64,000 nucleotides of DNA from UMGS1279 sp045536815 (lineage in GTDB: Bacteria > Bacillota > Clostridia > Oscillospirales > Acutalibacteraceae). Positions 50,284-59,434 of this stretch are shown here, one piece after another (the stretch's first letter is position 1; each line of letters opens with the position of its first letter). A program made the translations under genes and the position numbers. The notes under the pieces were generated by a model. The model did not search any database and was not told where the DNA came from. It worked only from the letters and a program-made list of their open reading frames with translations. The DNA lies in the NCBI GenBank assembly GCA_045536815.1, contig JAZSOH010000021.1:62001-126000 (forward strand), written 5' to 3'.

Positions 50284-50438
50284 TACGGTTCTCTCTCTCT
50301 CTTTTGTCGACCGCTCCGAGCGGTTGCGCCAAAACCTTCGTGCTCCCGACTTCACAGTCCGCAAAACCTATCGCGGTTTTGCGGCTGCTTCGACGAACCT
50401 GCGCAGGTTCTCATCCTTTTCGTAGTCACAATAAAAAA

Positions 50439-50475
50439 AGATAGAACCATCCTTTCGGACGGTTCTATCTTTTTT
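50439..50475 (-). terminator. terminator downstream of tRNA-Pro
   Basis: AGATAGAACCATCC/GGACGGTTCTATCT stem followed by a T run on the minus strand, directly after the tRNA CCA end. Confidence 0.85.
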
Positions 50476-50551
50476 GGTCGAGGTGACAGGATTCGAACCT
50501 GCGGCCTCTGCGTCCCGAACGCAGCGCTCTACCAAACTGAGCCACACCTCG
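50475..50551 (-). tRNA. tRNA-Pro (anticodon CGG)
   Basis: 77-nt cloverleaf on the minus strand: acceptor CGAGGTG/CACCTCG, D-arm GGCTCAGTTTGGTAGAGC, anticodon stem CTGCG-TTCGGGA-CGCAG giving anticodon CGG (proline, codon CCG), T-arm GCAGGTTCGAATCCTGT, discriminator A and an encoded CCA. It has a strong promoter 160 bp upstream and a terminator. Its 3' end is the target of the duplications seen down to 48.1 kb. Confidence 0.96.
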
Positions 50552-50706
50552 ATAAATTATTAAATTTTGCTTATTGTAAATTTTTTCTGTTTTATGGCTC
50601 CGCGCTGCTACGCAGCTGAACTCTTGCGGTGCCCGAAATTTAAAATGCCTCTCTCGGCGATAAATTTTAAATGCTGTGCAATATCAACCTTTTTTCATGC
50701 TACAAC

Positions 50707-50735
50707 ATTATACCGCAAGAAAAATCTCTTGTCAA
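50707..50735 (-). promoter_or_regulatory. promoter of tRNA-Pro
   Basis: On the minus strand TTGACA (50735-50730), 17-bp spacer, TATAAT (50712-50707). It implies a ~150-nt leader before the tRNA; this leader has a 9-bp A/T stem (ATTTAAAAT/ATTTTAAAT, 50639-50671) and nothing else recognisable. Confidence 0.8.
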
Positions 50736-50780
50736 TATCGCTTTTAGACTTTTAAGGGCTTTTTGCCCCTAAAAGTCTAT

Positions 50781-51512
50781 TTATTTTGCGCCGAAGATAA
50801 AGCTATACTCCTTTGACGACTGCATTGACACACAGTCATCATCGGCAACTATTATATGGTCTAAAAACCGCACGCTTATATGCCTTAGCGCCGTAGCAAT
50901 TTCACTTGTAACCCTAACATCTGCAGGGGAGGGAAAGGCAAAGCCTTTTGGATGGTTATGTGCAAGCATAACTGCGGTTGCTTTGGTTTTAATTACCGCT
51001 TCCATTACAACTCTGGCGCTTACCGAAACCGCAAACTCATCGCCTACCGAAAGTGCAGGACAGCCTAAAATTCTGCCCTTATTATCAAGGCAAAGCAGCA
51101 TAACCGTTTCCTTATCCAGTCCCAAAAACTGCCTTTTAAGAAATTTTACCGCTTCAACCCTATTATTGATACAGTTTTCCACATTAGTTCTATCATTCAA
51201 ATACCTCTTCGCGAGGGGCATTATAAGCTTAAAAAGGCAATATGTATTTTCTGTTATCCCGGGGATCTCGGCAAGCTCCTCCTTAGCCGCATCGAGCACT
51301 CCCGCAACCGAGCCGAACCTTTCAAGAAGAAGGTGTGCCAGTTCATTAGTATCCTTTCTTGGAACAGAATAGCAAAGCAAAAGCTCTAGTATTTCGTGAG
51401 GCGGTGTACTATCGCTCCAACCGTTTTCGAGAAATTTTTGCCTTATTCTTTGGCGATGGCCTTCGTGCAAATTTTTGTTTTCTTTTGCATCGCTTTTATG
51501 AGAATCGCGCAT
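50781..51512 (-). CDS. radC: RadC family JAB/MPN-domain protein
   Basis: 243-residue cytoplasmic protein: N-terminal UPF0758 helix-hairpin-helix region (~15-110) and a C-terminal JAB/MPN metalloprotease-like domain with the zinc motif AHNHPKGFAFPSPADVRVT (H-x-H..S..D). RadC is not a repair protein as once thought; some members are linked to mobile DNA and competence. Its beginning (HEGHRQRIRQKFLENG) is family-typical. It lies between tRNA-Pro and acpP on the same strand. Confidence 0.93.
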   Translation of the reverse strand: MRDSHKSDAKENKNLHEGHRQRIRQKFLENGWSDSTPPHEILELLLCYSVPRKDTNELAHLLLERFGSVAGVLDAAKEELAEIPGITENTYCLFKLIMPLAKRYLNDRTNVENCINNRVEAVKFLKRQFLGLDKETVMLLCLDNKGRILGCPALSVGDEFAVSVSARVVMEAVIKTKATAVMLAHNHPKGFAFPSPADVRVTSEIATALRHISVRFLDHIIVADDDCVSMQSSKEYSFIFGAK

Positions 51513-51545
51513 TTAATTCAGTCCTATAAATTTATTTTGCGAAAA

Positions 51546-51573
51546 TAAAAAAGCACCCGAAAAAAACGGGTGC
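51546..51573 (-). terminator. terminator of acpP
   Basis: GCACCCG/CGGGTGC stem followed by TTTTTT on the minus strand, 30 bp after the acpP stop. Confidence 0.85.
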
Positions 51574-51604
51574 AAACCCTACTTAAAGGAATATAGTAAG
51601 AGCT

Positions 51605-51832
51605 TTATTGGTTGTTTTCGATATAGTTTACAAGGTCGCCAACCGATTTGATGTCTTCAATAGCCTCGTCAGGAATCTCAACATCAAACTCATCCTCAAC
51701 GCTCATCAAAACCTCAACAACGTCAAGGCTGTCTGCACCAAGGTCGTCAGCAACGGTTGTTTCCATTGTGATTGTTTCTGCCTCAACATCAAACTGAGTT
51801 GCTATAATTTCTCTTATTTTTTCGAAAACCAT
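51605..51832 (-). CDS. acpP: acyl carrier protein
   Basis: 75-residue acidic four-helix carrier. The phosphopantetheine site is the serine in DDLGADSLDVVEVLM (about residue 35). Carries growing acyl chains in fatty-acid synthesis. AGGAGG precedes the ATG. Here it stands alone, not in a fab operon; it has its own terminator and is divergent from the aro operon. Confidence 0.96.
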   Translation of the reverse strand: MVFEKIREIIATQFDVEAETITMETTVADDLGADSLDVVEVLMSVEDEFDVEIPDEAIEDIKSVGDLVNYIENNQ

Positions 51833-52018
51833 ATTTTCTCCTCCTAAATGGGAATGTTTTGCCTTTAGTACGCTAAAAAATAGTTATTATAACTATAGAC
51901 ACGCACAAATTTTTATGGTATATTTATTTCATATAAACTTTCGTTTACATATAGATAATATGATATTTTTTGAGTTTTGTCAACTGCTTTTATAAATTTT
52001 TTAATGCGGGGTGATTTT

Positions 52019-52864
52019 TTGGAAAGAAAATTTTCAGTTATTGGTTTTCCTTTATCTCATACTATGTCGCCCTTTATTCACAAAGAACTTTTTTCTCTTT
52101 CTAAAACAGACGCCTCTTACTCGGCTACCGAAATACCCCAAAAAGACTTTACCTCACGTATTTTTGAGCTTAAAAGTTTAAACGGCTTCAACGTTACTAT
52201 CCCTTTTAAGCAAGAAATTATACCTTTTTTAGACGGTTTAGGGGAAAGTGCTTTGCTTTACGGCGCAGTTAATACTGTCTCGGTAAAAAACGGTAACCTT
52301 TTTGGGCACAACACGGATGCCGACGGTTTTTTAGGGGCTTTAAAGCTTTACAAAAACGAAAGCTTTAAAACCGCTTTAATTTGCGGTTGTGGTGGCGCCG
52401 CAAGAACGATAGCTATTGCTCTTGCAAAATGTGGCACCGAGGTTTCTTTAGCCGTTCGCGACATTTCTTCAAACAAGGCCTTAGAAATTGCCCAAAAAAT
52501 CAAAAATCTTTTCGGCAAAAAAGTTAGTATTTTAAATATAAAAGAAATCTCGGGTGGGTTTGACCTTGTGGTTAACTGTACCCCTATAGGAATGTATCCA
52601 AACGTCGATGCTTCTCCGCTTGAAAAAACTGCGCTTTCGGGTGCAAGGTTTATTTTCGACGCCGTATATAACCCCAAAGAAACTCTTTTAATCAAATATG
52701 CAAAAGAGCTTTCTATCCCCTGCGGCGGCGGTATGGAAATGCTTGTTTTACAGGCCGCGAAGGCTCACGAGCATTGGTATGGTGCAACCTTTAAAAACAC
52801 CGATATTTTAAAATTAGTGGAAGCGGCTAACGAGGAAATGAGGCGAGTTTTTGAAAAACAGTAA
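52019..52864 (+). CDS. aroE: shikimate dehydrogenase
   Basis: 281-residue NADPH-dependent enzyme reducing 3-dehydroshikimate to shikimate. Shikimate-binding GFPLSHTMSPFIH (N-terminus), catalytic lysine in NVTIPFKQ, dinucleotide-binding CGGAARTIAIALA and the C-terminal GGGMEMLVLQA are present. The start is taken as the TTG at 52019, after GGGGTGA; an ATG at 52004 would place that site inside the gene. First gene of the shikimate operon; overlaps aroK by 14 bp. Confidence 0.94.
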   Translation: MERKFSVIGFPLSHTMSPFIHKELFSLSKTDASYSATEIPQKDFTSRIFELKSLNGFNVTIPFKQEIIPFLDGLGESALLYGAVNTVSVKNGNLFGHNTDADGFLGALKLYKNESFKTALICGCGGAARTIAIALAKCGTEVSLAVRDISSNKALEIAQKIKNLFGKKVSILNIKEISGGFDLVVNCTPIGMYPNVDASPLEKTALSGARFIFDAVYNPKETLLIKYAKELSIPCGGGMEMLVLQAAKAHEHWYGATFKNTDILKLVEAANEEMRRVFEKQ

Positions 52865-53375
52865 AAATATTATTCTTTGCGGTTTTATGGGCTCGGGAAA
52901 AACCACCGTTGGCACCGCTCTTTCAGAGCTTATTTGCAAGGATTTTATAGATTTAGATAAATATATTGAAAGAAAATGCAAAAAAACTGTAGCAGAAATT
53001 TTTAAAACGAAGGGCGAGGCCCATTTTAGAAAATTAGAAGAGCGATTTACAAAGCGCCTGGCAAGGCGCAAAAACCTTGTTCTCTCCCTTGGTGGAGGAA
53101 CAGTTTTAAACCCAAAAAATGTTGAAGTGCTAAAGAAAAACGGTGTTTTTTTCTATCTGAAGGTAGATGCAAACACTGTTATAAACAGGCTTTCGGGCGA
53201 CAAAACCCGTCCTCTTTTATTGGAAAATGCAAAAGAAAACACTGTTTCTTTGCTGGAAAAAAGGGAGCCGATATATTCACACGCCGCCGACTTTACCGTT
53301 GACGGAAATCTTAGCATAAACGAAACTGTTAACCAAATTTTAGACACATATTTTAGCGAGGAGTCTTATAAATGA
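52851..53375 (+). CDS. aroK: shikimate kinase
   Basis: 174-residue kinase phosphorylating shikimate at O3. P-loop GFMGSGKTTVG, shikimate-binding DKYIERK and RKLEER (substrate arginine), LSLGGGTVL and RPLLLENA (lid) are all in place. The start is a TTG at 52851 inside the 3' end of aroE, giving a 14-bp overlap. It ends by overlapping the DAHP synthase start (ATGA). Confidence 0.95.
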   Translation: MKNSKNIILCGFMGSGKTTVGTALSELICKDFIDLDKYIERKCKKTVAEIFKTKGEAHFRKLEERFTKRLARRKNLVLSLGGGTVLNPKNVEVLKKNGVFFYLKVDANTVINRLSGDKTRPLLLENAKENTVSLLEKREPIYSHAADFTVDGNLSINETVNQILDTYFSEESYK

Positions 53376-54391
53376 TTGTTGTACTTAAAAATGGCACCAC
53401 AAAAGCCGAAGCAGAAAAACTAAGTCAAATTTTAAACCAAAAATACGGGGTTACCGTTAATGCCTGGCACGGCGAACTTTCGACCGTTTTAGGCCTTTTG
53501 GGTGATACACATAAGGTTGATATAGATTCTATCAGCGCTTTTGAAATGGTTGAATCGGTTAAGCGTGTGCAAGAGCCTTACAAAAAGGTAAACCGCGCTT
53601 TCCATACAGAAAACACTGTAATAACTCTTGAAAACGGCCTTAAAATAGGTGACGGGAGTCTTAATATTATTGCCGGTCCTTGCTCGGTTGAAAGCGAGGA
53701 GCAAATTGTTGAAATTGCTAAAAGCGTTAAGAAAAGCGGCGCTACTATGCTTCGCGGCGGTGCTTTCAAGCCCCGTACCTCTCCATACGCCTTCCAAGGT
53801 CTTCACAAAGCCGGTATAGAGCTTCTTTTAAAGGCCAAAAAAGAAACAGACCTTCCCATTGTTACTGAAATTATGTCGGCCGAGCACATAGACCTTTTTG
53901 GTGATGTTGACATTATTCAGGTCGGCGCAAGAAATATGCAAAACTTTGAGCTTTTAAAACGTCTTGGCAAGCTTAATAAACCTATTTTATTAAAACGCGG
54001 CCTTGCCAACACCATTGAAGAAACCCTTATGAGCGCCGAATATATTATGAGCGAGGGAAACGAACAGGTTATTCTTTGTGAGAGGGGAATTCGCACCTAC
54101 GAAACCTACACAAGAAACACCTTAGACCTTTCGGCTGTTGCAATTTTCAAAAAGCTTTCGCACCTTCCCGTTATTGTTGACCCAAGCCACGCGGCAGGAA
54201 TTCCCTGGCTTATCGAACCCCTTTCCGTTGCCGCGTTGGGTGTAGGCACCGATGCTCTTATTATTGAGGTTCATAACGACCCGCCACACGCCCTTTCTGA
54301 CGGCGCACAGTCAATTACTCCTGAGAAATTTGACTTCGTAGCAAAACGTATTTTTGCGGCCAAAGAAGCTCTTTGTGCGGCATTGAAATAA
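53372..54391 (+). CDS. aroF: 3-deoxy-7-phosphoheptulonate synthase, type I beta
   Basis: 339-residue DAHP synthase, first shikimate step from phosphoenolpyruvate and erythrose 4-phosphate. An N-terminal ferredoxin-like regulatory domain (~1-70) precedes the barrel, as in Thermotoga-type I-beta enzymes. Barrel landmarks: IIAGPCSVESEEQIVEIA, RGGAFKPRTSPYAFQG, ITCERG-like ILCERGIRTYE and VDPSHAAG. The N-terminal domain is likely a feedback site for aromatic amino acids. 4-bp overlap with aroK. Confidence 0.96.
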   Translation: MIVVLKNGTTKAEAEKLSQILNQKYGVTVNAWHGELSTVLGLLGDTHKVDIDSISAFEMVESVKRVQEPYKKVNRAFHTENTVITLENGLKIGDGSLNIIAGPCSVESEEQIVEIAKSVKKSGATMLRGGAFKPRTSPYAFQGLHKAGIELLLKAKKETDLPIVTEIMSAEHIDLFGDVDIIQVGARNMQNFELLKRLGKLNKPILLKRGLANTIEETLMSAEYIMSEGNEQVILCERGIRTYETYTRNTLDLSAVAIFKKLSHLPVIVDPSHAAGIPWLIEPLSVAALGVGTDALIIEVHNDPPHALSDGAQSITPEKFDFVAKRIFAAKEALCAALK

Positions 54392-54419
54392 TTTTATATC
54401 AAAATTAAGGTGATTTAAA

Positions 54420-55487
54420 ATGCAAAAGGTTATTTCGGTAAAAAACGGCGGTAAGCCCTACGAAATAACAATTAAAAAGGGACTTATAACTTCTGTCGGC
54501 AATGCTGTTCGCCCAATTACTAAGGCAAAAAAGGCGGCTATTATTACCGACAGTAACGTTGCGCCCTTATATCTTAAAACCGTTATAGATTCCTTTAAAG
54601 ATGCGGGTTTTGAAGTTTGCTCTTTCTCTTTTTTAGCGGGGGAATCTTCGAAAACACTTGATACGGTTACTAAAATTTTAGAATTTCTATGCCTTCAAAG
54701 GCTAACTCGAGGGGATATTGCCGTTGCCCTTGGCGGTGGCGTTACGGGTGACCTTGTGGGTTTTGCCTCGGCAATTTATCTAAGAGGGATTGATTTTGTT
54801 CAAATTCCAACCACCCTTTTAGCACAGGTTGATTCCTCGGTTGGCGGGAAAACAGGCTGCGACCTTGCTTTCGGCAAAAATCTTTGCGGTGCGTTTCATT
54901 CGCCTATCAGTGTTTTAATAGACCCCAATGTGCTTAGCACCTTGCCCGAAAAATATATGCGTGACGGCTTTAGTGAAGCGATTAAATCGGGCGCTATTTT
55001 AGTGCCAGGCCTTTTCGAACTTTTCGAAAAAGCCACCCCCGAAACTATTGATTTAAACGAGGTTATTTACCAAAGTATTTTAATGAAGGCGGGGGTAGTG
55101 GAAAGAGATTTTACCGAAAAGGGTGAACGAATTCTACTAAACTTTGGACATACCCTTGGTCACGCTATAGAAAAATTTGAGAATTTTTGCGGTATGACAC
55201 ACGGCGAGGCGGTTGCAGTTGGTATGAGCCTTGTAACCCTTGCCGGAGAAAAAGCAGGTATTACCGAAAAAGGCAGTTATAAAAGGCTTACAAGCTGTCT
55301 TAAAAAATATGGGCTTGAAACTGATACCGATATTTCTCTCAGCTCCCTTGTAGAAATTTCTAAAAATGATAAAAAATCGGTAAACGGCGGAGTTAAGCTT
55401 GTTTTAATTAAAGAAATAGGAAGCGCTTTTTATAAAGAGATAGGCTTCGATGACCTTTTGCCATTTTTGGCAGACGGGGTGATATAA
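54420..55487 (+). CDS. aroB: 3-dehydroquinate synthase
   Basis: 355-residue NAD- and Zn-dependent enzyme turning DAHP into 3-dehydroquinate. Visible: ALGGGVTGDLVGFASAIYLRG, PTTLLAQVDSSVGGKTG, and zinc ligands in NFGHTLGHAIE and THGEAVAVGM. Full length. It lies 28 bp after aroF and 1 bp before aroA. The next pathway enzyme, 3-dehydroquinate dehydratase, is not in this operon. Confidence 0.97.
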   Translation: MQKVISVKNGGKPYEITIKKGLITSVGNAVRPITKAKKAAIITDSNVAPLYLKTVIDSFKDAGFEVCSFSFLAGESSKTLDTVTKILEFLCLQRLTRGDIAVALGGGVTGDLVGFASAIYLRGIDFVQIPTTLLAQVDSSVGGKTGCDLAFGKNLCGAFHSPISVLIDPNVLSTLPEKYMRDGFSEAIKSGAILVPGLFELFEKATPETIDLNEVIYQSILMKAGVVERDFTEKGERILLNFGHTLGHAIEKFENFCGMTHGEAVAVGMSLVTLAGEKAGITEKGSYKRLTSCLKKYGLETDTDISLSSLVEISKNDKKSVNGGVKLVLIKEIGSAFYKEIGFDDLLPFLADGVI

Positions 55488-55488
55488 T

Positions 55489-56754
55489 ATGGGGAAAGTT
55501 ACCATTTTGCCCTCTGCCCTTCAAGGAAGCGTTACTGTACCGCCCTCAAAAAGTGCAGCGCACAGAAACATAATTTTAGCCGCCCTTTGTGACAAGGTTT
55601 CGGTTATCTCTCCTGCATGTCATTCGTCCGACATTGACGCCACCTTAAACTGCGTTACGGCGCTTGGCGCAAAGGTTTTAGAAAAAGACGGCGCCTTTTA
55701 CATAGAAGGAATAGATAAAAAAGCTATAGCCGGTAAAAAGGTTACCTTAAACTGTTTTGAATCGGGTTCGACCCTTAGGTTTATGATTCCCGTTGCGGCG
55801 GCACTTTCAGTAAATGCAACCTTTATCGGCGAAGGCAGACTCCCCGAAAGGCCTATTACACCGCTAACCGACATTCTTAAAAATATGGGTGTAGAGTGTA
55901 GCGGCGACCATTTACCACTCACCATAAACGGTAGGCTTGAAAAGGGAGAATATAATATTTCGGGCGATATTAGTTCGCAGTATCTTACCGGGCTTTTGTT
56001 TGCGTCGGTTTTAACCGGCGGAAAGCCAAGGCTCACAACAAAGCTTTTATCCAAGGGGTACGTTGACCTTACCATAGACATTTTAAAGACCTTTGGAGTA
56101 GAAACAACCGAAGAAAACGGTGTTTATACCTTAAAGGGTGATTTGAAAAGCGGAAATTATCAAATTGAAGGTGACTGGTCTCAGGCCTGTTTCTTTTTGG
56201 CCGCGGGTGCAGTTGGCGGCGAAATTGAAATTAAAGGGTTAAACCTTAATTCAAAACAGGGCGACAAAGAAGGCCTGGAGCTTTTTAGAAAGCTTGGCGC
56301 CGATATTGTGATAAAAGAAAATAGCGTTTTGGTTAAAAAAGGCGTCGCTTTGGAAAAAAATCTGGAGATTGACGCATCTCAAATACCGGATATGGTTCCT
56401 TCCCTTGCCGTTGCGGCGGCACTTTTTGACGGAAAGGTTCGTATTTTTGGCGCCGAAAGGCTTCGCCTTAAAGAAAGCGACAGAATAAAGGCGGTGGCCT
56501 CTGGCCTTAAAGCTCTTGGCGTAAAGGTAAACGAGCTTCCCGACGGAATGGAAATTTTTGGTAAATCAACCCTTTCAAAAGGAACTGTTTTAGGTGTAAA
56601 CGACCACCGTATAGTAATGGCTTTTTCGGTTTTAGCCGCATTTTCAAAGGAAGAAACCGAGATTACAGACTGTTTTTCGATAAACAAATCTTACCCGAGC
56701 TTTTTTGAAGATTTTAAAGCATTAGGAGGGAATTTTTCGTGTCATCACAAATAG
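55489..56754 (+). CDS. aroA: 5-enolpyruvylshikimate-3-phosphate synthase
   Basis: 421-residue EPSP synthase, a two-domain inside-out barrel. Substrate-binding PPSKSAAHRNIILAALC, FESGSTLRFMIPVAAAL, GEGRLPERPITPL and the C-terminal RLRLKESDRIKAVASGL and NDHRIVMAFSVLA are present. No ACT or regulatory extension. 1-bp gap after aroB; its end overlaps aroC by 16 bp. Confidence 0.96.
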   Translation: MGKVTILPSALQGSVTVPPSKSAAHRNIILAALCDKVSVISPACHSSDIDATLNCVTALGAKVLEKDGAFYIEGIDKKAIAGKKVTLNCFESGSTLRFMIPVAAALSVNATFIGEGRLPERPITPLTDILKNMGVECSGDHLPLTINGRLEKGEYNISGDISSQYLTGLLFASVLTGGKPRLTTKLLSKGYVDLTIDILKTFGVETTEENGVYTLKGDLKSGNYQIEGDWSQACFFLAAGAVGGEIEIKGLNLNSKQGDKEGLELFRKLGADIVIKENSVLVKKGVALEKNLEIDASQIPDMVPSLAVAAALFDGKVRIFGAERLRLKESDRIKAVASGLKALGVKVNELPDGMEIFGKSTLSKGTVLGVNDHRIVMAFSVLAAFSKEETEITDCFSINKSYPSFFEDFKALGGNFSCHHK

Positions 56755-57827
56755 GCGATAGAATAAAGGTTTCTGTTTTTGGCGAAAGTCACGGCAAAGC
56801 TATTGGTATGGTTATGGACTCGCCACCCGCAGGGCTTACCCTTGATTTTGAAGAAATCGAAAGGGAGCTTTCTCGCAGGGCGCCGGGTAATGACCCCACA
56901 GCAACCAAAAGAAAAGAGCCTGACAAACCGATTTTTCTTTCAGGAATTAAAAACGGTGTTACTACAGGCGCTCCGCTTGCGGCCATAATCGAAAACACCT
57001 CACAAAAAAGTAGCGATTATGATGAGCTTAGCTTTAAGCCGCGTCCCTCTCATAGCGACTATGCCGCCTTTGTACATTTTGCGGGATATAACGATATTTC
57101 GGGCGGCGGACATTTTTCAGGAAGACTTACCGCGCCCCTTGTTATTGCGGGCGCAATTTTAAAACAATATCTTAAAACAAAGGGAATCGTTATTGGCGGC
57201 CACATTTTAAACATTGGCTCTGCCTTTGACCAGAGATTTGACCCTGTAAATGTAAGCAAGGAGGAGCTTTTATCTCTTTCGGGCCGCTCTTTTGCGGTTT
57301 TAGACCCTACGGCAGAAGAAAAAATGAGAAACGAAGTTTCCCTCGCTGCAAAGGATGGCGACAGTATTGGCGGCTCGGTTGAAATTGCCGTTACAGGCCT
57401 TGCGGCAGGTTATGGCTCACCTATGTTTGACGGGGCAGAAAACATTATTGCGAAGGCCGTTTTTGGTGTTCCCGCAGTTAAGGCTCTTGAGTTTGGCGCA
57501 GGTTCTCTGCTTTCTCAAATGAGGGGAAGCGAGGCCAACGACCAAATTTACATAAAGGACGGCGAAATTCGTCATAAAACCAATTTTTCGGGCGGAATTT
57601 TGGGCGGTATTACAAATGGTATGCCACTTATTTTTAGAGCCGCTATTAAGCCTACCCCCTCTATTTCCAAAAAGCAGGAGACCGTCGACCTTTTAGAAGG
57701 CAAAAACACCACTTTAGAGATTAAGGGCCGCCACGACCCTTGCATTGTGCCTCGCGCTTTGCCGGCTATTGAGGCGGTTACAGCCATAGCTATTGCAAAT
57801 TTAATAAATGAGGAGGCGCTTTTTTGA
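56739..57827 (+). CDS. aroC: chorismate synthase
   Basis: 362-residue FMN-dependent enzyme forming chorismate. GESHGKAIGMVMDSPPAGL, FKPRPSHSDYAAFVHF, GGGHFSGRLTAPLVIAGAI and GRHDPCIVPRALPAIEAVTAI are exact family blocks. Starts with a GTG at 56739 after AGGAGGG, within the end of aroA (16-bp overlap). Overlaps pheA by 4 bp. Confidence 0.97.
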   Translation: MSSQIGDRIKVSVFGESHGKAIGMVMDSPPAGLTLDFEEIERELSRRAPGNDPTATKRKEPDKPIFLSGIKNGVTTGAPLAAIIENTSQKSSDYDELSFKPRPSHSDYAAFVHFAGYNDISGGGHFSGRLTAPLVIAGAILKQYLKTKGIVIGGHILNIGSAFDQRFDPVNVSKEELLSLSGRSFAVLDPTAEEKMRNEVSLAAKDGDSIGGSVEIAVTGLAAGYGSPMFDGAENIIAKAVFGVPAVKALEFGAGSLLSQMRGSEANDQIYIKDGEIRHKTNFSGGILGGITNGMPLIFRAAIKPTPSISKKQETVDLLEGKNTTLEIKGRHDPCIVPRALPAIEAVTAIAIANLINEEALF

Positions 57828-58954
57828 GTCTAATAAAGCTTAGAACAAAAATCGATAAAATCGATAACAAATTAGCCCGCCTTTTAAATAAAAGAATGGA
57901 CCTTTCTTTAGAGGTTGCCGAAACAAAGCGAAAAGAGGGGCTCTCGGTTTACCACCCAAAAAGAGAAGAGGAAATTCTAAACAAGGTTAAAAAAAGCGGT
58001 AAACACGGAGATTACATTGCCGAAATCTATCGTTTTTTAATGGCATGTAGCCGAGAAGTTCAACAAAACTCATTAAAAAACGAAAAGGCTCCGCTTTTTA
58101 ATGACGATACCGAAAACACGCTAAATGTTTGCGGCGAGGTCGCATGTTACGGTGATTTAGGCGCATTTACCCACTTGGCTCTTATTGGCGGATTTGGCGA
58201 AAAAAACGTTTCACCGAAATTTTTTGATAGCTTTGAAAAGGTTTTCAAGGCAGTAGTTGAAGACGAGGTTAATTTCGGTATTGTTCCGGTCGAAAATTCA
58301 TCGGCAGGCTCGGTGCGTGAGGTTTACGACCTGATTCTAAAATACCAAACCTTTATAGTAAGCTCTGTTACTATGCCCGTAAGACATAACCTTTTAGGGC
58401 AAAAAGACGCAAAGCTTTCTGATATAAAGACAGTTTTTTCGCACCACCAAGCGCTTAGTCAGTGCGAGGACTTTTTAAGGGCAAAAAAACTAGACTCTAA
58501 AGAGTATTTAAGCACTGCTGATGCCGTTAAAATGGTTGCAAAGAAAAAGGACCTTTCTATTGCCGCCATCGGCTCTGCCTACTGTGGAAAAATTTGCGGC
58601 TTAAAGGTTTTAAAAAGAGATATTCAGTCCTTTGAGGGCAACAAAACTCGTTTTATTGTAATTTCGAAAACCCCAATTATAACCGAGGACAGAGAAAAAA
58701 TCAGTCTTGTTTTTTCTTTGCCGCACACCCCGGGTTCTCTTCAAAAAATTCTTACCCGCTTTTCTTTGCACGGCCTTAACCTTACAAAGCTTGAATCAAG
58801 TGCAGGAAGCAGGGGGGATTTTGAAACAACCTTTTATCTCGACTTTTTGGGCGACTCTAAAGACGACAAAACCCTTTCTCTTCTTTTAGACCTTAAAGAA
58901 GAGCTTCCCGACTTTAATTTCCTTGGCAATTATAAAGAATTTATTTTAAAATAA
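57824..58954 (+). CDS. pheA: bifunctional chorismate mutase/prephenate dehydratase
   Basis: 376 residues: an AroQ-type chorismate mutase (~1-85, RTKIDKIDNKLARLLNKRMDLSLEVAETK), a prephenate dehydratase (~100-285, with the NKTRFIVI T-R-F motif) and an ACT domain (~295-370, GSLQKILTRFSLHGLNLTKLES) for phenylalanine inhibition. Makes phenylpyruvate, the phenylalanine precursor. TTG start overlapping aroC. Last gene of the seven-gene aromatic operon. Confidence 0.96.
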   Translation: MSLIKLRTKIDKIDNKLARLLNKRMDLSLEVAETKRKEGLSVYHPKREEEILNKVKKSGKHGDYIAEIYRFLMACSREVQQNSLKNEKAPLFNDDTENTLNVCGEVACYGDLGAFTHLALIGGFGEKNVSPKFFDSFEKVFKAVVEDEVNFGIVPVENSSAGSVREVYDLILKYQTFIVSSVTMPVRHNLLGQKDAKLSDIKTVFSHHQALSQCEDFLRAKKLDSKEYLSTADAVKMVAKKKDLSIAAIGSAYCGKICGLKVLKRDIQSFEGNKTRFIVISKTPIITEDREKISLVFSLPHTPGSLQKILTRFSLHGLNLTKLESSAGSRGDFETTFYLDFLGDSKDDKTLSLLLDLKEELPDFNFLGNYKEFILK

Positions 58955-58972
58955 TTTAAAAGGAGCGTTTTT

Positions 58973-59434
58973 ATGAAAAAGTTTATTAAAGAATTCAAAG
59001 AGTTTATCGCACAAGGCAATGTAATTGATATGGCAGTTGCAGTTGTTGTTGGTACTGCATTCAAAGACATTGTAAATTCTCTTGTGTCAAGCGTTGTTAT
59101 GCCACTTATCAGTTTACTTTTAAATGGTATAAACGTTTCCGACTGGAAATGGGTTATAAAACCCGCAACCTTTGACGAGGCAGGCAAGCTTTTAACCGAG
59201 GAAACCGCTTTAGGCTATGGTATGTTTATTCAAGAGGTTTTAGAGTTTTTCATTATTGCCCTTTGCATTTTCCTTATGCTAAAGCTTATTCTTTCTTTTA
59301 AAGAAGGCTTTTTGAACAAGCTCGCCAAAAAGGAAGAAGAGGCAGTAGAAGAAGTAGTGGAAGAAGTTAAAGCCGAAACCGCAGAGGATATTTTAAAAGA
59401 CATTCGTACCCTTTTAGAAAAAGGCAAGGAATAA
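58973..59434 (+). CDS. mscL: large-conductance mechanosensitive channel
   Basis: 153-residue membrane protein with two helices: pore-forming helix 1 VIDMAVAVVVGTAFKDIVNSLVSSV, a periplasmic loop and helix 2 (GMFIQEVLEFFIIALCIFLML), then a charged C-terminal helix rich in glutamate. Opens under membrane tension to release solutes on hypo-osmotic shock. AGGAGC precedes the ATG, 18 bp after pheA; may be co-transcribed with the aro genes or separately expressed. Confidence 0.96.
   Translation: MKKFIKEFKEFIAQGNVIDMAVAVVVGTAFKDIVNSLVSSVVMPLISLLLNGINVSDWKWVIKPATFDEAGKLLTEETALGYGMFIQEVLEFFIIALCIFLMLKLILSFKEGFLNKLAKKEEEAVEEVVEEVKAETAEDILKDIRTLLEKGKE

Noticed and set aside
50083..50619. 178-codon plus-strand frame across tRNA-Pro (ends GRGDRIRTCGLCVPNAALYQ..)
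   Set aside because: It is the antisense translation of the tRNA and repeat DNA, a well-known type of false protein; no ribosome site.
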